Assembly: GCA_944472155.2 (NCBI GenBank)
Contig: OX235275.1
Span: forward strand, 29,316,865-29,380,864
DNA from: Trichobilharzia szidati
Lineage: Eukaryota > Platyhelminthes > Trematoda > Strigeidida > Schistosomatidae
Direction of reading: 5' to 3'
Length of the DNA stretch: 64,000 nucleotides
Both the position numbers and the translations under genes were made by a program. The notes beneath the pieces were generated by a model, which was given only the letters and a program-made list of their open reading frames with translations, made no database searches and was not told where the DNA came from. Positions 1 to 13,900 of the stretch are shown here, piece after piece (the first letter of the stretch is position 1; each line of letters opens with the position of its first letter).

Positions 1-3000
1 TATTATGAGCATGCAAGGTTTTAAATTAAGCGGTTACAAGTTAGTTATCATCTGTTAAAACAAGTCCAGCTAGACGTTCCTCTTCTTGTTCCAATGAGTT
101 TATGCTAGTATTGGTTTCTGCAAAAGAAGAAAAGAAAAACTTATTAAGTGATATCATATTGGTTTTTGTCCTATTACAAAGGTATTTGGTAGCCCAAGAT
201 TTAAGCAGGCCGCCAAGGTCGGAAAATGTTCCCTGCTTAAACATTTCTATTTGGTTCCCTCTCGTTTTGTTTGTGATTTGTTCTATAGCGCTTTTCTGAC
301 TGCATCTGTTCATTGCTATCCTCACTAATGTCTTACTTATTCAGTTTTTGCACATCTACCCTTTTCTTCTTTTCTAGCTTGAATTCACGAATAACTTATT
401 CAGCGATTAGAATTTGATGAATTATCTTGTCATGCAAATTGCATAGTTCCATCCGCACATGTTTCTCTCTCAAAAATTTAGAAGTAGGTAATTCAATTCA
501 AACTAGATCACGACATCTGATCGATTTGAAAACGATTGTTTAGTCAATAGTACTTTGAAGCTGCCGAGTACTTGTTTGCTACCACTAAAAACCATGGGAC
601 ACCGACGTCATCAACGATCGATATAATCACCTGGAGTGTACACCCGGAACGGGTGCAGGCATCTCTACCGCAATACACAATGACTTGTGATAACCTCTGA
701 GAATCCTTCGTCTCACATATCCTGTTTGTTATATGCTTCATCATTTGAATTGTTAGTCAGGTGTGAGGTGAGCTGATAATGGTACATGAGGTTTAGTAGC
801 ACTTCACCACTCCACCACCACTGTTTTGCAGTCACAAATGACGATAATCTCAGCGACTCTCTATGCTGAACTACCAGAGATATTTCATTATCGCCCTCAC
901 TAAAAATATGAACGTGAAATTGTGTCATTCAGAGGACTGATATTCTCTGTGGAAGCGAAACACGGTTATGCTAGCATGTCATTTCTTCACACAATTGCAT
1001 GTGAGCACGCATCCTCCAACAGACGACAGCGTGGCGAACCCACAAAGCGTGAATCTGACCACAGGTTAACACTCTTCTGCGTCTTCTGTCGCATAAAATT
1101 CAATGTAATGCATTGTTCTCGTATCAGCTTATCGCATACTCACGTTGCTAACATGATAAGAGAAGTAAGCCAGTAATGAGGAAGTCTAATAAGGTTTTAT
1201 GTTTATTATTTTTTATCATTGTTATGGTGTGATGGGTGACTTTGTTTCAGGGTCATGCACAGCATATTGGACATTTCTATTCAATAACATTAAATGTGGA
1301 TAAGAGAATGGAAGTGAGAAAGAGATTATGATATGCAGATAGGCGGATGAAAATTTCAGATATGGTTTCTATTCATACATTAATAATCACAAGTACTATT
1401 TATTCATTCTTGTATTAGCTACAGCAGTTTTGCATGATCTTCATTATTCATCCTTCGTTTAAGTTACTCAATTCGATTTAAATTGACACACGTTGACGTG
1501 GTTCATTGTGGCTTGCATTCTCTGGCGAGATACTTTGATGAGATGAATGTGTATATGTTCGTCCACACCTGTGGAGTTAGAATATCAGTGTTGTCGGATC
1601 AGTCTCTGGCGCAAGCGATATGGAGTCTTTGCTACCTACCTCACACCATATTCTCTTGATATGAACACCACAAAAGTATTTCTGTGTTTCCATGATTCTG
1701 CTGAACCGATAAACTGTTTCACGTTCTTACGCCTCCTCTGTGATAGTTTCACTCACAAACTGTCAAATTGAAGTTATAGGATGAAGACATGCACATGGAA
1801 CGAAGTGATTATTCTCACAAAAATTGTCTCATGAAATATACTGACAGCATTTCATACCACACTCATACTTTGTTTGTTCAATCAACAAATTCACAGACAA
1901 GATTGAATATACTTCGCCACCTGACATCCAACTAGGGTTCACAGGATACGGATCGTATCTTTGAAAATGACACATCCGAATCCCATCTTATTTCGCTTAG
2001 AATCCATTCGAATTCTTTCTTATTTTCTATGGATTTTTTTCATTTGTTTATCTCCGCGTTACTCTATGTGTCTAGTCTCTCTTTCACTTCAATATGTAAT
2101 TCATGGCTCCAACACTCTGTCAGTTCAGGAAAAGGTGTTTTCTTGTATGTCTGTGATTTGCGTTGGACTTGTCACGGTGTTACACAACTTTTTAGTTTCT
2201 TAGCAGCCTCCCAAAAACTTCTTTTGTGGACCTCATTGTCCACTGCAACCAAACAATTAGATTTGGTTTTTATTTGTTTCAATCTCAGCCTTCTATGTTA
2301 AGTGCAGTAAAGTGTAATAAACTGGCACTCTTTGTGAATTTCCGAGAGCCATCTTATTGGACATCATGTCATGGTTGAAAGTGCATAAACATGATTAAGT
2401 CAACTTTAGGCGGCACGCATTTAACGAGTAGCCAGTGATATAAACGATAGTATCACCTTATTTTTTTCAAACCATCGTCTGTGCTTCACTCAAATATATC
2501 CTTACAAATAGTCTTCAGGAAAAACAATTCACTGAGTGAAATAAATAGTGAAGAGTAATGATGAACACATTCAGTAGTGAGGTCTATCTCAGAAAAGTAT
2601 ATACACCTGCGAATAGAAGACTCTATCCAATGTATCAAGTACTCGAAAACTAAGTAAGACATCACAGATGGATGCCTTTCATGTCAACGGGTACTTTATG
2701 ACTTGTTGTTGACTGGGATACAAAATTCGAGTTCATAATCTGCTGGAACCCACTAACTCATCAACTTAATGCCGAACATTTCAAGTTAGCAGTGTGAAGT
2801 TCGAATGCAGGGTCAACTTTTGAAGGCATCCATATAGGCTTATACTGTTCCTTGGTCTCAATCAAGGGTGAACTCTTTCTGCGGTTCGCTTTAGATTTTA
2901 TTTTCAATATATTCTTCTTCCCTTGGATCCAGAGTGAAACACATAAATTCAAAAACCCAACTCAATCTTGACTTATATCTGAAGTCATCTTTGTCTGGTC

Positions 3001-4303
3001 TCAGGACTGCCTACAAGATTTTACCTCTTCCTCAAAAAATTTCGTCGTTACCCTCGGAAAATCAGTTTCTCATTTCTAATCCATTTTATGAATTCGCATT
3101 CTCGAGGATGTTTCCATCCTCCATTTTGTCAAAATATATTCCTATTAGTATGTCACGCATCATAATATGGGTGCGTTTTCAGGCTTTCTTATGAATTCAG
3201 AAAATACAAGCTTCAGTCATTTGGCGACGATGAATGAGAGCAAAAGCTCATCAATGCTACAGGATAATCGTGGCGGCAGTATATACAGAGATATGGATTA
3301 GGAATCAAAGGATACTGGTACCTCATCCAGTGACTAGAAGATAACACGATCATCTTGTGACACGATGGTCATCGGGATGAAACATGGTAGCCTCAAACAA
3401 TTTTCCTCTTGACGATTGTATTCTAGTATAAATAAAACTCACCATGCCTCTCGAATTTCCATGATTCTCTAAATGACTTCGACATCTTCAGTGTGATGTT
3501 CATAACTGGCGAAACTCTACGACTCTAGCTTTCAGTCAAGGCGGACTAAAATTCAGGTTGAGAAACGGATTCGCTTTTTGATTACAACTTAACATATGTG
3601 TAGCTTTTCATCTTGGTATTTTACTGTCACACCATTTCTCACTTTGATTTCCAACTACTCATAATAATCGGTAGTCTTCGGCGTTCTGGAAGATGTTTCC
3701 ATCCTCCATTTTGTCAAATTTAACCTTATTAGGAAGTCACTCCTCGTATTTGTTGTTCATTATCAGGCTTTCTTATGAATTCAGAAAATGCATGCTTGAA
3801 CCCTTTTACTACGTTTGGTGAGAGGATACGTCTCTACTGTTGTGCCTCTAAGTTTATTCTCTGTGAGCATTAGCAGGTGTCATTCATTTAAGAATTTTTC
3901 CTGTTGTTTATTAGTTTAAAATATTCAATTGACTAAAATTATTATAATTTCTGTATTTTTCATTTTCTGCATCTTGCTTGTTAAAAAGAATGATAAGTGA
4001 GTCCGCGAATAAAGGATGCCAAATAATATATTTTACACATAGCAAAGTTCCACTCAACCGAACTTCAAACATTTTTCTTTATACAACAAGATGGCAACTG
4101 TTCTGGTGTAATCAGTGGTGTGATTGTGGAGATGTTTGACACTCCGATTGAGAAAATCTTTAGTGTCTTTCTTGTGTTTGCTTATGAATTTTGATGCTTA
4201 GCAGATAACTTTAAGTAACAAGCTAATCCCTTTCTGATTTATAATTTCCCGTTAACGTTGACCGAAGCAAGTAAGTAAGATTCGTGCAAATTCGGACACA
4301 AGA
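1..4303. other. No recognisable gene
   Basis: AT-rich DNA with only short ORFs (under 100 codons) on both strands, none with a recognisable domain. The only structure noted is a pair of imperfect direct repeats of about 100 bp (near 3108-3205 and 3688-3790), described separately. Distant unlinked exons of another gene cannot be excluded without transcript data. Confidence 0.5.
3108..3790 (+). repeat. Pair of ~100-bp imperfect direct repeats
   Basis: The segment near 3108-3205 and the segment near 3688-3790 share the start GATGTTTCCATCCTCCATTT and the end CAGGCTTTCTTATGAATTCA, with a less conserved middle. They are about 580 bp apart. No terminal structure or coding potential was seen; probably an old tandem duplication or two copies of a dispersed repeat. 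Confidence 0.6.
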
Positions 4304-4714
4304 TTGCCTTCTCATTCAAATGATTTACTAAAAGAGATCGACAATATGAGGCCTGTTATCCGAGTACGCAAAACGATATATGGAAACCGAAAGCGCCATC
4401 AACAAATACTGACTGAAATATTTGTTAAGTGCAGGCGTTCTCGAACTTACTTTGCCCAGTCGAGAGTTTGCATCACAATCATCAAGTTATTACAAGGAAT
4501 CCCATTGAGAATGCGTCCTTTGTCACCTATTAAAAGTTTTTTACATACACAATCACATAACGCAGAGACTATAAGTAAACTCTGGAAACTACTCACTGAG
4601 AATGTCGATACGGTGGAGCTACCTATCAGCAGATCCCTTTCAGTGATAAAAAGACCAATGCAGGAAGATGATATAATAAAGATGGATTGGGAAATATTGT
4701 TATTTATTAGTTAA
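4304..4714 (+). CDS. Hypothetical ORF / possible exon, 136 codons
   Basis: An open frame of 136 codons, unusually long for this AT-rich sequence. It does not begin with ATG in this frame (it opens with TTG; the first internal ATG is at about 4346), so it would have to be an internal or 3' exon, or start at the internal ATG. The product is basic in its first half (IRVRKTIYGNRKRHQQ) and acidic near the end (MQEDDIIKMDW). No family is recognised. It runs towards, and its last few codons overlap, the polyadenylation signal of the micro-exon gene on the other strand, so the two would be tail-to-tail. It could be a chance ORF or an exon of an unseen gene. Confidence 0.3.
   Translation: MPSHSNDLLKEIDNMRPVIRVRKTIYGNRKRHQQILTEIFVKCRRSRTYFAQSRVCITIIKLLQGIPLRMRPLSPIKSFLHTQSHNAETISKLWKLLTENVDTVELPISRSLSVIKRPMQEDDIIKMDWEILLFIS
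4703..4708 (-). terminator. Polyadenylation signal AATAAA of the micro-exon gene
   Basis: On the minus strand the hexamer AATAAA lies about 77 bp past the TAA that would end the longer form of the terminal exon (4785-4787) and about 187 bp past the TAG of the shorter form. This is the expected place for the 3' end of the transcript, probably around 4.68 kb. The hexamer is common in AT-rich DNA, so its value comes from its position. Confidence 0.5.
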
Positions 4715-4784
4715 CTTTGAAAAAAACCAAACATTTGAAATATTAGAAACTACAACTACATAGTTTAAGTGAAACTGGAAACGT

Positions 4785-4905
4785 TTATATTAATTTGTTG
4801 TGTAATTGAACAAAAGAGTACAATTCTCGTCGGACATCATGCAAGCGACTGAGTAAATCAGAAGTCACAACGCGAAGATAACACGAAGCAACTGCTAAGC
4901 GCCTT
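4785..4905 (-). CDS. Candidate terminal exon of the micro-exon gene
   Basis: Reading the minus strand, a strong acceptor (TTGTTTTATTTGTAG) ends at 4906. Spliced to it in phase 1, the last micro-exon (ending in C) would give Gln-Gly-Ala and then TAG (4895-4897), closing a 150-codon reading frame. Two further AGs 11 and 14 bases downstream (exon starts 4894 and 4891) keep phase 1 and read through 35 more codons beginning P-V-A-S-C-Y to TAA at 4785-4787, followed by AATAAA. Use of the first or a later AG would therefore switch between a short and a longer C-terminus. The assignment rests on acceptor quality, phase and polyadenylation signal; it has no homology support. Confidence 0.5.
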
Positions 4906-7900
4906 CTACAAATAAAACAAGAGATGTGTGTTGATTAGGCCACATGAATATGACATATATCGAAGAAGATAAACAACCTAGGAAGAAGAGGACTACACAC
5001 GCGAGGTTAGTAAAATTGATACCGACGCAATACAATTTGATTATACATGTTGACAGAAACAAGGTTGGCAGTAAGTGAAGGTATGGAATAACCAAAAAAA
5101 ACATAATTGTCAGTTTGAAATTGGAAACAAACATTCAAAATATCATAGAGAAAAGCAAACGAAAAAAATAATGCAATAAAAAATATATAAACACATTAAT
5201 ATAATATAATAAAACAAACTAATATGCAAGAAAATATAACGAAAAGTGCGCTAGCCCTAATAGTTGAAGAATAATATCAACACAAAACGACAGAACACAA
5301 ACAAAAAATTAAAACTGAAAAAGAATCAATAGGAGATTAATGACTAAAAACATCAACAGGAATTTCATGGAGTAAAAAGATTTAGAAAACTCCGAAGAAA
5401 TAAAATAATTTCAGAGAAAACGAAGAACATGAAATCACATTTTCTATCTCTGAAGATATAGGCACACAGCGAATATCAGTCCTTCACAATACTAGTTTGT
5501 GTCAGTCCACAACACTTTCATAATTTATTCTGCCTATCCAGATCGCTTCTCTACACCTATTGAATTCCATTCACGAATGGTGAATTGAAACAGTCTGTTC
5601 ACAAAGCAGTACCATCCTCAGAGTCATTTTCTGATGATTGCATCTATTTGTGATTGGCGTGATTGTCTACTGACAAGGTGGACGAGAGATTGAAGACGAA
5701 AGAAGACAGAAACTGTAATTGTCGACTGCAGGAGGTGACGTCTGCGTTTCAGAAGGACACGACAACCTAGTAGTGATTACTAGCATGTCTGACAGTTAGA
5801 TATAATAGAGAAGATTTGTAGCTCAGGTGGATGATTTTGGTGTGGTTGTCTTCTCTGAGCTGGATGGTTTGGTTGCGAAGCTTTCATTGCTCTACCGAGC
5901 TACATCTTCAGCACATACTTCGATGTGTGCGCTCAGTAGAGCAATGAAAGCTTCGCAACCAAACCATCCAGCTCAGAGAAGACAACCACACCAAAATCAT
6001 CCACCTGAGCTACAAATCTTCTCTATTATATCTAAATAATACGAGCGGAACACGCTTCTTTCTCTTGGAAAGCGGGAAGACTTCGCGAAACGGCAAGGAT
6101 CCACCAGAGAACAAATATTTTTTTCTCCATGTCTGACAGTATGCTGACTGTGCAGTGCAACACTGGTTTCTGCTCACACTATGTGCTTGCTTCATTTGAT
6201 TTCTGGTCTCCACCGAACTGACTTCCACAAATCGCCTGCATTACAATCTACTGGGAGATCAGGTGATGCGTTACGTGGACAGAGATTTACGCCTTCACGA
6301 AGAACTCAGAAAGGCACAGTTTGAATTTACTCAGCATCTTCCGAATACTATTTCACACCTTATCTGTATTCTCATATTCCACAAATATCAAATTCCCACT
6401 CTGACGCCTATTTCGGATGCATCTGCCTAGTCAATTTTATTCACTGTTTCCATTTATTCATGTCAGCATACACTAATTTGTTTAGGTCAGGTTGGTTGAC
6501 AGATGCTCCCGTCAATTTTTATAACTCTCGCTAATGTAGATATACATATATATCTTGTCATCACATATTGATAGAACAGACTTCGATAATACATGCATTC
6601 GCATGAAAGCACATTTTGACTTATTTTCAACATGATGAAATTATCTATGTATATGTTTACAAATGTGCACATAAGTTCATCCTGAATATTTTCATTCCAA
6701 CAGCTCTATATTTGTACTTGCATGGTGATACTTGGTAATTCATAATAACACCAGCAGTTTATCGGTTGTTTTCCACAATAGCTTTGTAATAAATAAATAA
6801 TTCGGATACATGTTCAAATATAATGTGAATGGCTGTATAATTTCAAATCGTTAATATCCGCAATCCTGCATCATATTACACTGAACAATCCATCAAAACA
6901 AAAAATATATATTCTTAAAAATATATTCTTACGGATAAATTTGTTCTTCAAAATATCTTTTCAAATATACGAAAAAATATTTTATCAAAGGAATGATAAA
7001 AGAAACATTCATAAATATAACATAATTAGCAAAAAAATGACGCTATTGCCAGTTTATTCTAACCCTTCCACGATATAGGCATACAACGAATATCACTCCT
7101 TCACAATACTAGTTTGTGTCAGTCCACAACACTTTCATAATTTATTCTGCCTAACCAGATCGCTTCTCTACACCTATTGAATTCCATTCACGAATGGTGA
7201 ATTGAAACAGTCTGTTCACAAAGCAGTACCATCCTCAGAGTCATTTTCTGATGATTGCATCTATTTGTGATTGGCGTGATTGTCTACTGACAAGGTGGAC
7301 GAGAGATTGAAGACGAAAGAAGACAGAAACTGTAATTGTCGACTGCAGGAGGTGACGTCTGCGTTTCAGAAGGACACGACAACCTAGTAGTGATTACTAG
7401 CATGTCTGACAGTTAGATATAATAGAGAAGATTTGTAGCTCAGGTGGATGATTTTGGTGTGGTTGTCTTCTCTGAGCTGGATGGTTTGGTTGCGAAGCTT
7501 TCATTGCTCTACCGAGCTACATCTTCAGCACATACTTCGATGTGTGCGCTCAGTAGAGCAATGAAAGCTTCGCAACCAAACCATCCAGCTCAGAGAAGAC
7601 AACCACACCAAAATCATCCACCTGAGCTACAAATCTTCTCTATTATATCTAAATAATACGAACGGAACACGCTTCTTTCTCTTGGAAAGCGGGAAGACTT
7701 CGCGAAACGGCAAGGATCCACCAGAGAACAAATATTTTTTTCTCCATGTCTGACAGTATGCTGACTGTGCAGTGCAACACTGGTTTCTGCTCACACTATG
7801 TGCTGCTTCATTTGATTTCTGGTCTCCACCGAACTGACTTCCACAAATCGCCTGCATTACAATCTACTGGGAGATCAGGTGATGCGTTACGTGGACAGAG

Positions 7901-10900
7901 ATTTACGCCTTCACGAAGAACTCAGAAAGGCACAGTTTGAATTTACTCAGCATCTTCCGAATACTATTTCACACCATACCTGTATTCTCATATTCCACAA
8001 ATATGAAATTCCCACTCTGACGCCTATTTCGGTTGCATCTGCCTAGTCAATTTTATTCACTGTTTCCATTTATTCATGTCAGCACTCATCAAATTGTTGA
8101 TGTCACGTGGGTTGAAACATTTTCTCGTCAGTGTGTCTTCACTCTCAATAATATTGTTGTACATAATCATATATATTCAGTAAACATATTTTGATAGAGC
8201 AGACTTCGATGCCACAAGCATTTGTATGAAAGCACATTTTGAGATATTTTCAATATGATATACTTATCTATGTATATGTTTACAAATGTGCACAGAAATT
8301 CATCCTGGTTATTTTCATGTAATGAGCTGTGTATTTGTGCTTGCATGGTAATGGTTGTTTACTCATACTTTCACCAGCAGTTTGATGATTGTTATCCACA
8401 ATTACGTTTTTGTAAATAAATTATTCGGATGCATGTAAACACAATATTTTTGGAACGTAGGGTGTCTTTTTTCCATGATGTTTCCAATTTTCAATTTTTA
8501 TAAATATAATTCAGCAATCTTTCAAAATGAGAAATTTCTCCAGAAAATACTTACTTTTCACGCAGTTTTTCTTAACTACATTGAGAAATATTAAAATGTC
8601 ATTTTGAATTCAAATATTGTAGAATACATTCTTGATAAATAAATAAAATATAGAAAAGACAACGAAGAACAATACAGTTCAAACTTAATCAGTGTTGCGT
8701 AGGCACACAGCGAATATAACCAATCAACAATAATAGTTTGTGTCAGTCCACAACGTTTCATTATTTGTTGTGCTTATCCAGATAGGTTCTCTACACCTAT
8801 TGAATTCCATTCACGAATGGTGAATTGAAACAGTCTGCTCACAAAGCAGTGTCATCCACAGAGACTTTGTGATGATTGCATCTATTTGTGATTGGCGTGA
8901 TTGTCCAATGACATGGTAACGCGTACTCGAACTACTTAGAAAGGCACACTTTGGATTTACTCAGCATCTTCCGAATACTATTTCACACCTTATCTGTATT
9001 CTCATATTCCACAAATATCAAATTCCCACTCTGACGCTTATTTCGGTTGCATCTGCCTAGTCAATTTTATTCACTGCTTTCATTTATTCATGTCAGCATC
9101 CATCGAATTGTTGATGTCACGTGGGTTGAAAGATTCTCTCGTCAGTGTTACTTCACTCTCCGTAATATTGTAATACATATTTATATGTATATATATATGT
9201 TTATATTTATGTATATTTGGTGAACACATTTTGATAGAACAGAATTCGATGCTACTTGCATTGGGATGAAAGCACATTTTGACTTATTTTCAATATGATA
9301 AATTTATCCATGTATATGTTGACAAATGTGCACAAAGTTCATCCTGGCTATTTTCATTCAATCAGCCCTATATTTGTACTTGCATGGTGATTCTCGATAT
9401 TTCATAAATTCACCAGCAGTTTATCGGTTGTTTTCCACAATAACTTTGTAATAATTAAATTATTCGGATTCATGTTCACACACCATATTGCAAGCCTTGT
9501 AATTCAAAAACTGTTTTTTCCTTCCAAGGTCATACTGTTTTCACATATACCTTAAAACTTCAAAAATTATTATATTTAGCAAAATGGATATACCTTTTAC
9601 ACAGTCTTCGTGATTTGCATTGTCGAAAAAAATGAAATTTAATTCATTTTGATTATTTCAAATGAAATGTGTCAAAATAGAAAAAGTCATTATTAATGCA
9701 GCCAAACACTGGACAGAAAAGCTCTTCTATTTAACGCCGTATGCATACAGCGACTCTTTCTTCATCACATTACAAGTTTGTGTCAGTCCACAACGTTTTC
9801 ATAATTTGTTCTGCCTATCCAGATCGCTTCTCTACACCTATTGAATTCCATTCACGAATGGTGAATTGAAACAGTCTGTTCACAAAGCAGTACCATCCTC
9901 AGAGTCTTTTTCTGATGATTGCATCTATTTGTGATTGACGTGATTGTCTACGGACAAGGTGGACGAGAGATTGAAGCCGAAAGAAGACAGAAACTGTAAT
10001 TGTCGACTGCAGGAGGTGACGTCTGCGTTTCAGAAGGACACGACAACCTAGTAGTGATTACAAGCATGTCTGACAGTATGCTGACTGTGCAGTGCAACAC
10101 TGGTTTCTGCTCACACTATGTGGTTGCTTCATTTGATTTCTGGTCTCCACCGAACTGACTTCCACGAATCGCTCGCATTACAATCTACTGAGAGATCAGG
10201 TGATCCGTTTCGTGGACAGAGATTTACGCCTACCCGAAGAACTCAGAAAGGCACAGTTTGAATTTACTCAGCATCTTCCGAATACTATTTCACACCTTAT
10301 CTGTATTCTCATATTCCACAAATATGAAATTCCCACTCTGACGCCTATTTCGGATGTATCTGCCTAGTCAATTTTATTCACTGTTTCCATTTATTCATGT
10401 CAGCATTCATCGAATTGTTGATGTCACGTGGGTTGAAACATTTTCTTGTCAGTGCATTTTTACTCTACGTATTATTGTCAAATATCTGTGTATATATAAA
10501 TGTATGTAGTCAACACATTTTGATAGAACAAGCTTCGATAATGCATGCTTTCCTATGAAATCACATTTGGACTTATTTTTTTACTATCATTAAATTATCT
10601 ATATATTTGTTGACAAATGTGCACATAAGTGCATCCTGGCTATTTTCATGTTATCAGCTGTATATTTGTATCTGCATTGTAATACTTGTTTACTCGTACA
10701 TCACCTGCAGTTCATCCGTTTGTATCTACAATAATTTGTTATTAATAAACTTTTCTTATCTATGTTTTCACACAATATCCATAACCTGTGTCGTCAGCAT
10801 AATACTGTTTCGAATGCAAATAAATAATTCTTTCAAAAAATTATTTTAATTGGAAGCAATAAAAAAATTGACAAAGAAGTGAAGAAGAGTGCCAGGAAGG

Positions 10901-13900
10901 ACAAAAGACAATTCTACGACAACCTGGCTACTGAAGCTGAGAAGGTTGCATCTGCCTAGTCAATTTTATTCACTGTTTCCATTTATTCATGTCAGCACTC
11001 ATCAAATTGTTGATGTCACGTGGGTTGAAACATTTTCACGTCAGTGTATCTTCGCTCTCATTTATATTATTATACATATACATATATTTCAGTCAACACA
11101 TTTTGATAGAAAAGACTTCGATAATACATGCTTTCGGATGGGAGCACATTTTGACTTATTTTCGATATGATCAAGTTATCTATTTATATGTTGACAAATA
11201 TGCACAAAAGTTCATCCTGTCTACTTTCAGGTAATCAGCTGTATATTTGTAATTGCAGGGTGATTCTTGTTTACTCATACTTTCTCCGGCAGTTTATCGG
11301 TTGTTATTCACATTTTTTTATAAATCATTCATTGGAATACATGTTCACGAACCACGTTATTCCCTGCACCATCCCAGATTATTGTGAAATAGTTCGAAAA
11401 AATCTTTGTGACAATGCCTCATGATAACGGATATACATATATATTTAACTGTATACCTACCACGTCTGCATTCTTTGAAGTTTGCAATCGAAAGTAATAA
11501 AAATAAATTTAAATGTTAACGTAAAACACATTCAATAAAATATGTAAGTCATACAAAAGATAACGAAGGCCTTGGCAGTACACTCTGAACCTATGACGAC
11601 ATAGCCACAAAGCGAATATCACCACTCCAAAATAATAGTTTGTGTCAGTCCACAACACTTTCATAATTTATTCTGCCTATCCAGATCGCTTCTCTACACC
11701 TATTGAATTCCATTCACGAATGGTGAATTGAAACAGTCTGTTCACAAAGTAGTATTATCCTCAGAGTCTTTTTCTGATGATTGCATCTATTTGTGATTGA
11801 CGTGATTGTCTACGGACAAGGTGGACGAGAGATTGAAGCCGAAAGAAGACAGAAACTGTAATTGTCGACTGCAGGAGGTGACGTCTGCGTTTCAGAAGGA
11901 CACGACAACCTAGTAGTGATTACAAGCATGTCTGACAGTATGCTGACTGTGCAGTGCAACACTGGTTTCTGCTCACACTATGTGGTTGCTTCATTTGATT
12001 TCCGGTCTCCACCGAACTGACTTCCACAAATCGCCTGCATTACAATCTACTGAGAGATCAGATGTTCCGTTATGGGCACAGAGATTTACGCTTACCTGAA
12101 CTATTTCGATAGCCACAGTTTGAATTTACTCAGCATCTTCCGAATACTATTTCACACCATATCTGTATTCTCATATTCCACAAATATCAAATTCCCACTC
12201 TGACGCCTATTTCGGATGCATCTGCCTAGTCAATTTTATTCACTGTTTCCATTTATTCATGTCAGCATACACTAATTTGTTTAGGTCAGGTTGGTTGACA
12301 GATGCTCCCGTCAATTTTTACCACTCTCGGTAATATTGATATACACGTATGTTTTTTCATCAACCTTTTGATAGAACAGACTTCGATGATACATTCTTTC
12401 GAATGAAAGCAAATTTTGACTCTTTTTAATATGATAAGTTTATTTATGTATATTTTGACAAATGTGCACAAACGTTCATCCTGGCTATTTTCATTCAGTC
12501 GGCTGTATATTTGTACTTGCATGTGGATACCTGTTTACTCATATATTAGCCATCGGTTTATCGGATTTTCACCACAATAACTTTGTTTTAAATAAATTGT
12601 TCGCATTCATCTTCTTACGCTATTTAGTAATCTTATCAGTATCATCTCCAAATCTTTCAATTTTTCGAGATATAATTTAGGAAAATAAATCAAGATATAT
12701 ATAATCAAAACCAGAGGAAAATATATTTACCTTTATCAGTGTCTTCGTTTTTCGCATTTCGGTAATAAAAGAATAAAATTAAAATTAATAATAAAAGTAC
12801 AGAAAAAGATGATAGAAATTAAATAAATAAATACACCACAAAATTCCCGGTGTAACAACAGAAGACAAGGGCCAGGCAACAGATCAGTTTTATTACGAAA
12901 ACCAACAGGTATTTATATGTTTTTTACGTACATTAATAAGGCTCTGCCCGCAGAAAGAAGGCGGTCTTCTGATTGGTTGTTTGCGAACAAACGCAGTCTT
13001 CTGCTTTCTCGTTTTCGATATTTCTCGGAAATGCGAGCCACTTGTCTGCGAATCATATTTGTGCACGTCTAGGTCAGCTGTGATCGGTTGTTGAATCAGC
13101 CTAGATTAATTTCCACCAATCAGCGTAGATCAATGTCTACCAATTGGCTAGCAGCTTGCTCTCACCACACTCGTCCCCCCGTCAAATACCTTGGACTGAA
13201 TTCGGCTCGGTCTTCTCGGTTCTTGGGGCTTTGCTCTGTTGTCTTGCTGTCTGGAATCTCGGCGCTTGCGGATGTCCACTTGTTTAACGGTGTTTACCAT
13301 TGCGATTGTGTCTGCGTAACCCCATCTCAACGCGACCATATATGGTCCTTCCCACTTTGGAAACTGTTTGCCTGACCCTGTCGCACATTCTTAGGTATTT
13401 CGCCTCACACTTCCATATGCTGCTTTCTTCCGACCACTCAGCAGCGTCCCAAGTAGCAGCCTCATCGCTGACAGATCTTGAACGCTACTCAACTGCGAAG
13501 AAGCCTCAAAGTCCTGCCCGAAGACCCATATGTCTCCATCATAAACTGCAGGGCATAGGCTTTCCACTTGTCGAAAGGCAGCGACAACAAATGTAACAAC
13601 AGAAGACAAGGGCCAGGCAACAGATCAGTTTTATTACGAAAACCAACAGGTATTTATATGTTTTTTACGTACATTAATAAGGCTCTGCCCGCAGAAAGAA
13701 GGCGGTCTTCTGATTGGTTGTTTGCGAACAAACGCAGTCTTCTGCTTTCTCGTTTTCGATATTTCTCGGAAATGCGAGCCACTTGTCTGCGAATCATATT
13801 TGTGCACGTCTAGGTCAGCTGTGATCGGTTGTTGAATCAGCCTAGATTAATTTCCACCAATCAACGTAGATCAATGTCTACCAATTGGCTAGCAGCCTGC

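Larger units (their letters stand above)
9113..10944. repeat. Segmental duplication, copy A (matches 17182-19013)
   Basis: About 1.83 kb at a constant offset of 8069 bp from 17182-19013, differing at scattered single bases (for example GATTGTCG/GATTGACG near the micro-exon). It spans a micro-exon spacer, a core, the moderately conserved part and the first ~85 bases after the RTE insertion point. At 10944/10945 it breaks abruptly into the middle of another unit. The copied RTE scar shows that this copy postdates the LINE insertion at 18.94 kb. Confidence 0.9.

Noticed and set aside
4895..5134. 79-codon hydrophobic minus-strand ORF ending at the TAG of the terminal exon
   Set aside because: T-rich sequence upstream of an acceptor naturally reads as hydrophobic residues; the ORF runs through the acceptor itself and is better explained as intron plus terminal exon.
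5438..5446. A 9-nt phase-neutral minus-strand segment with GTGATT donor near the left edge of the array
   Set aside because: Not at the conserved distance from the hairpin, with a weak donor; likely chance.
5827..7656. Two identical 70-codon ORFs (MDDFGVVVFSELDG...)
   Set aside because: They run through the palindrome of the fold-back element; openness in one copy is simply copied by unit duplication.
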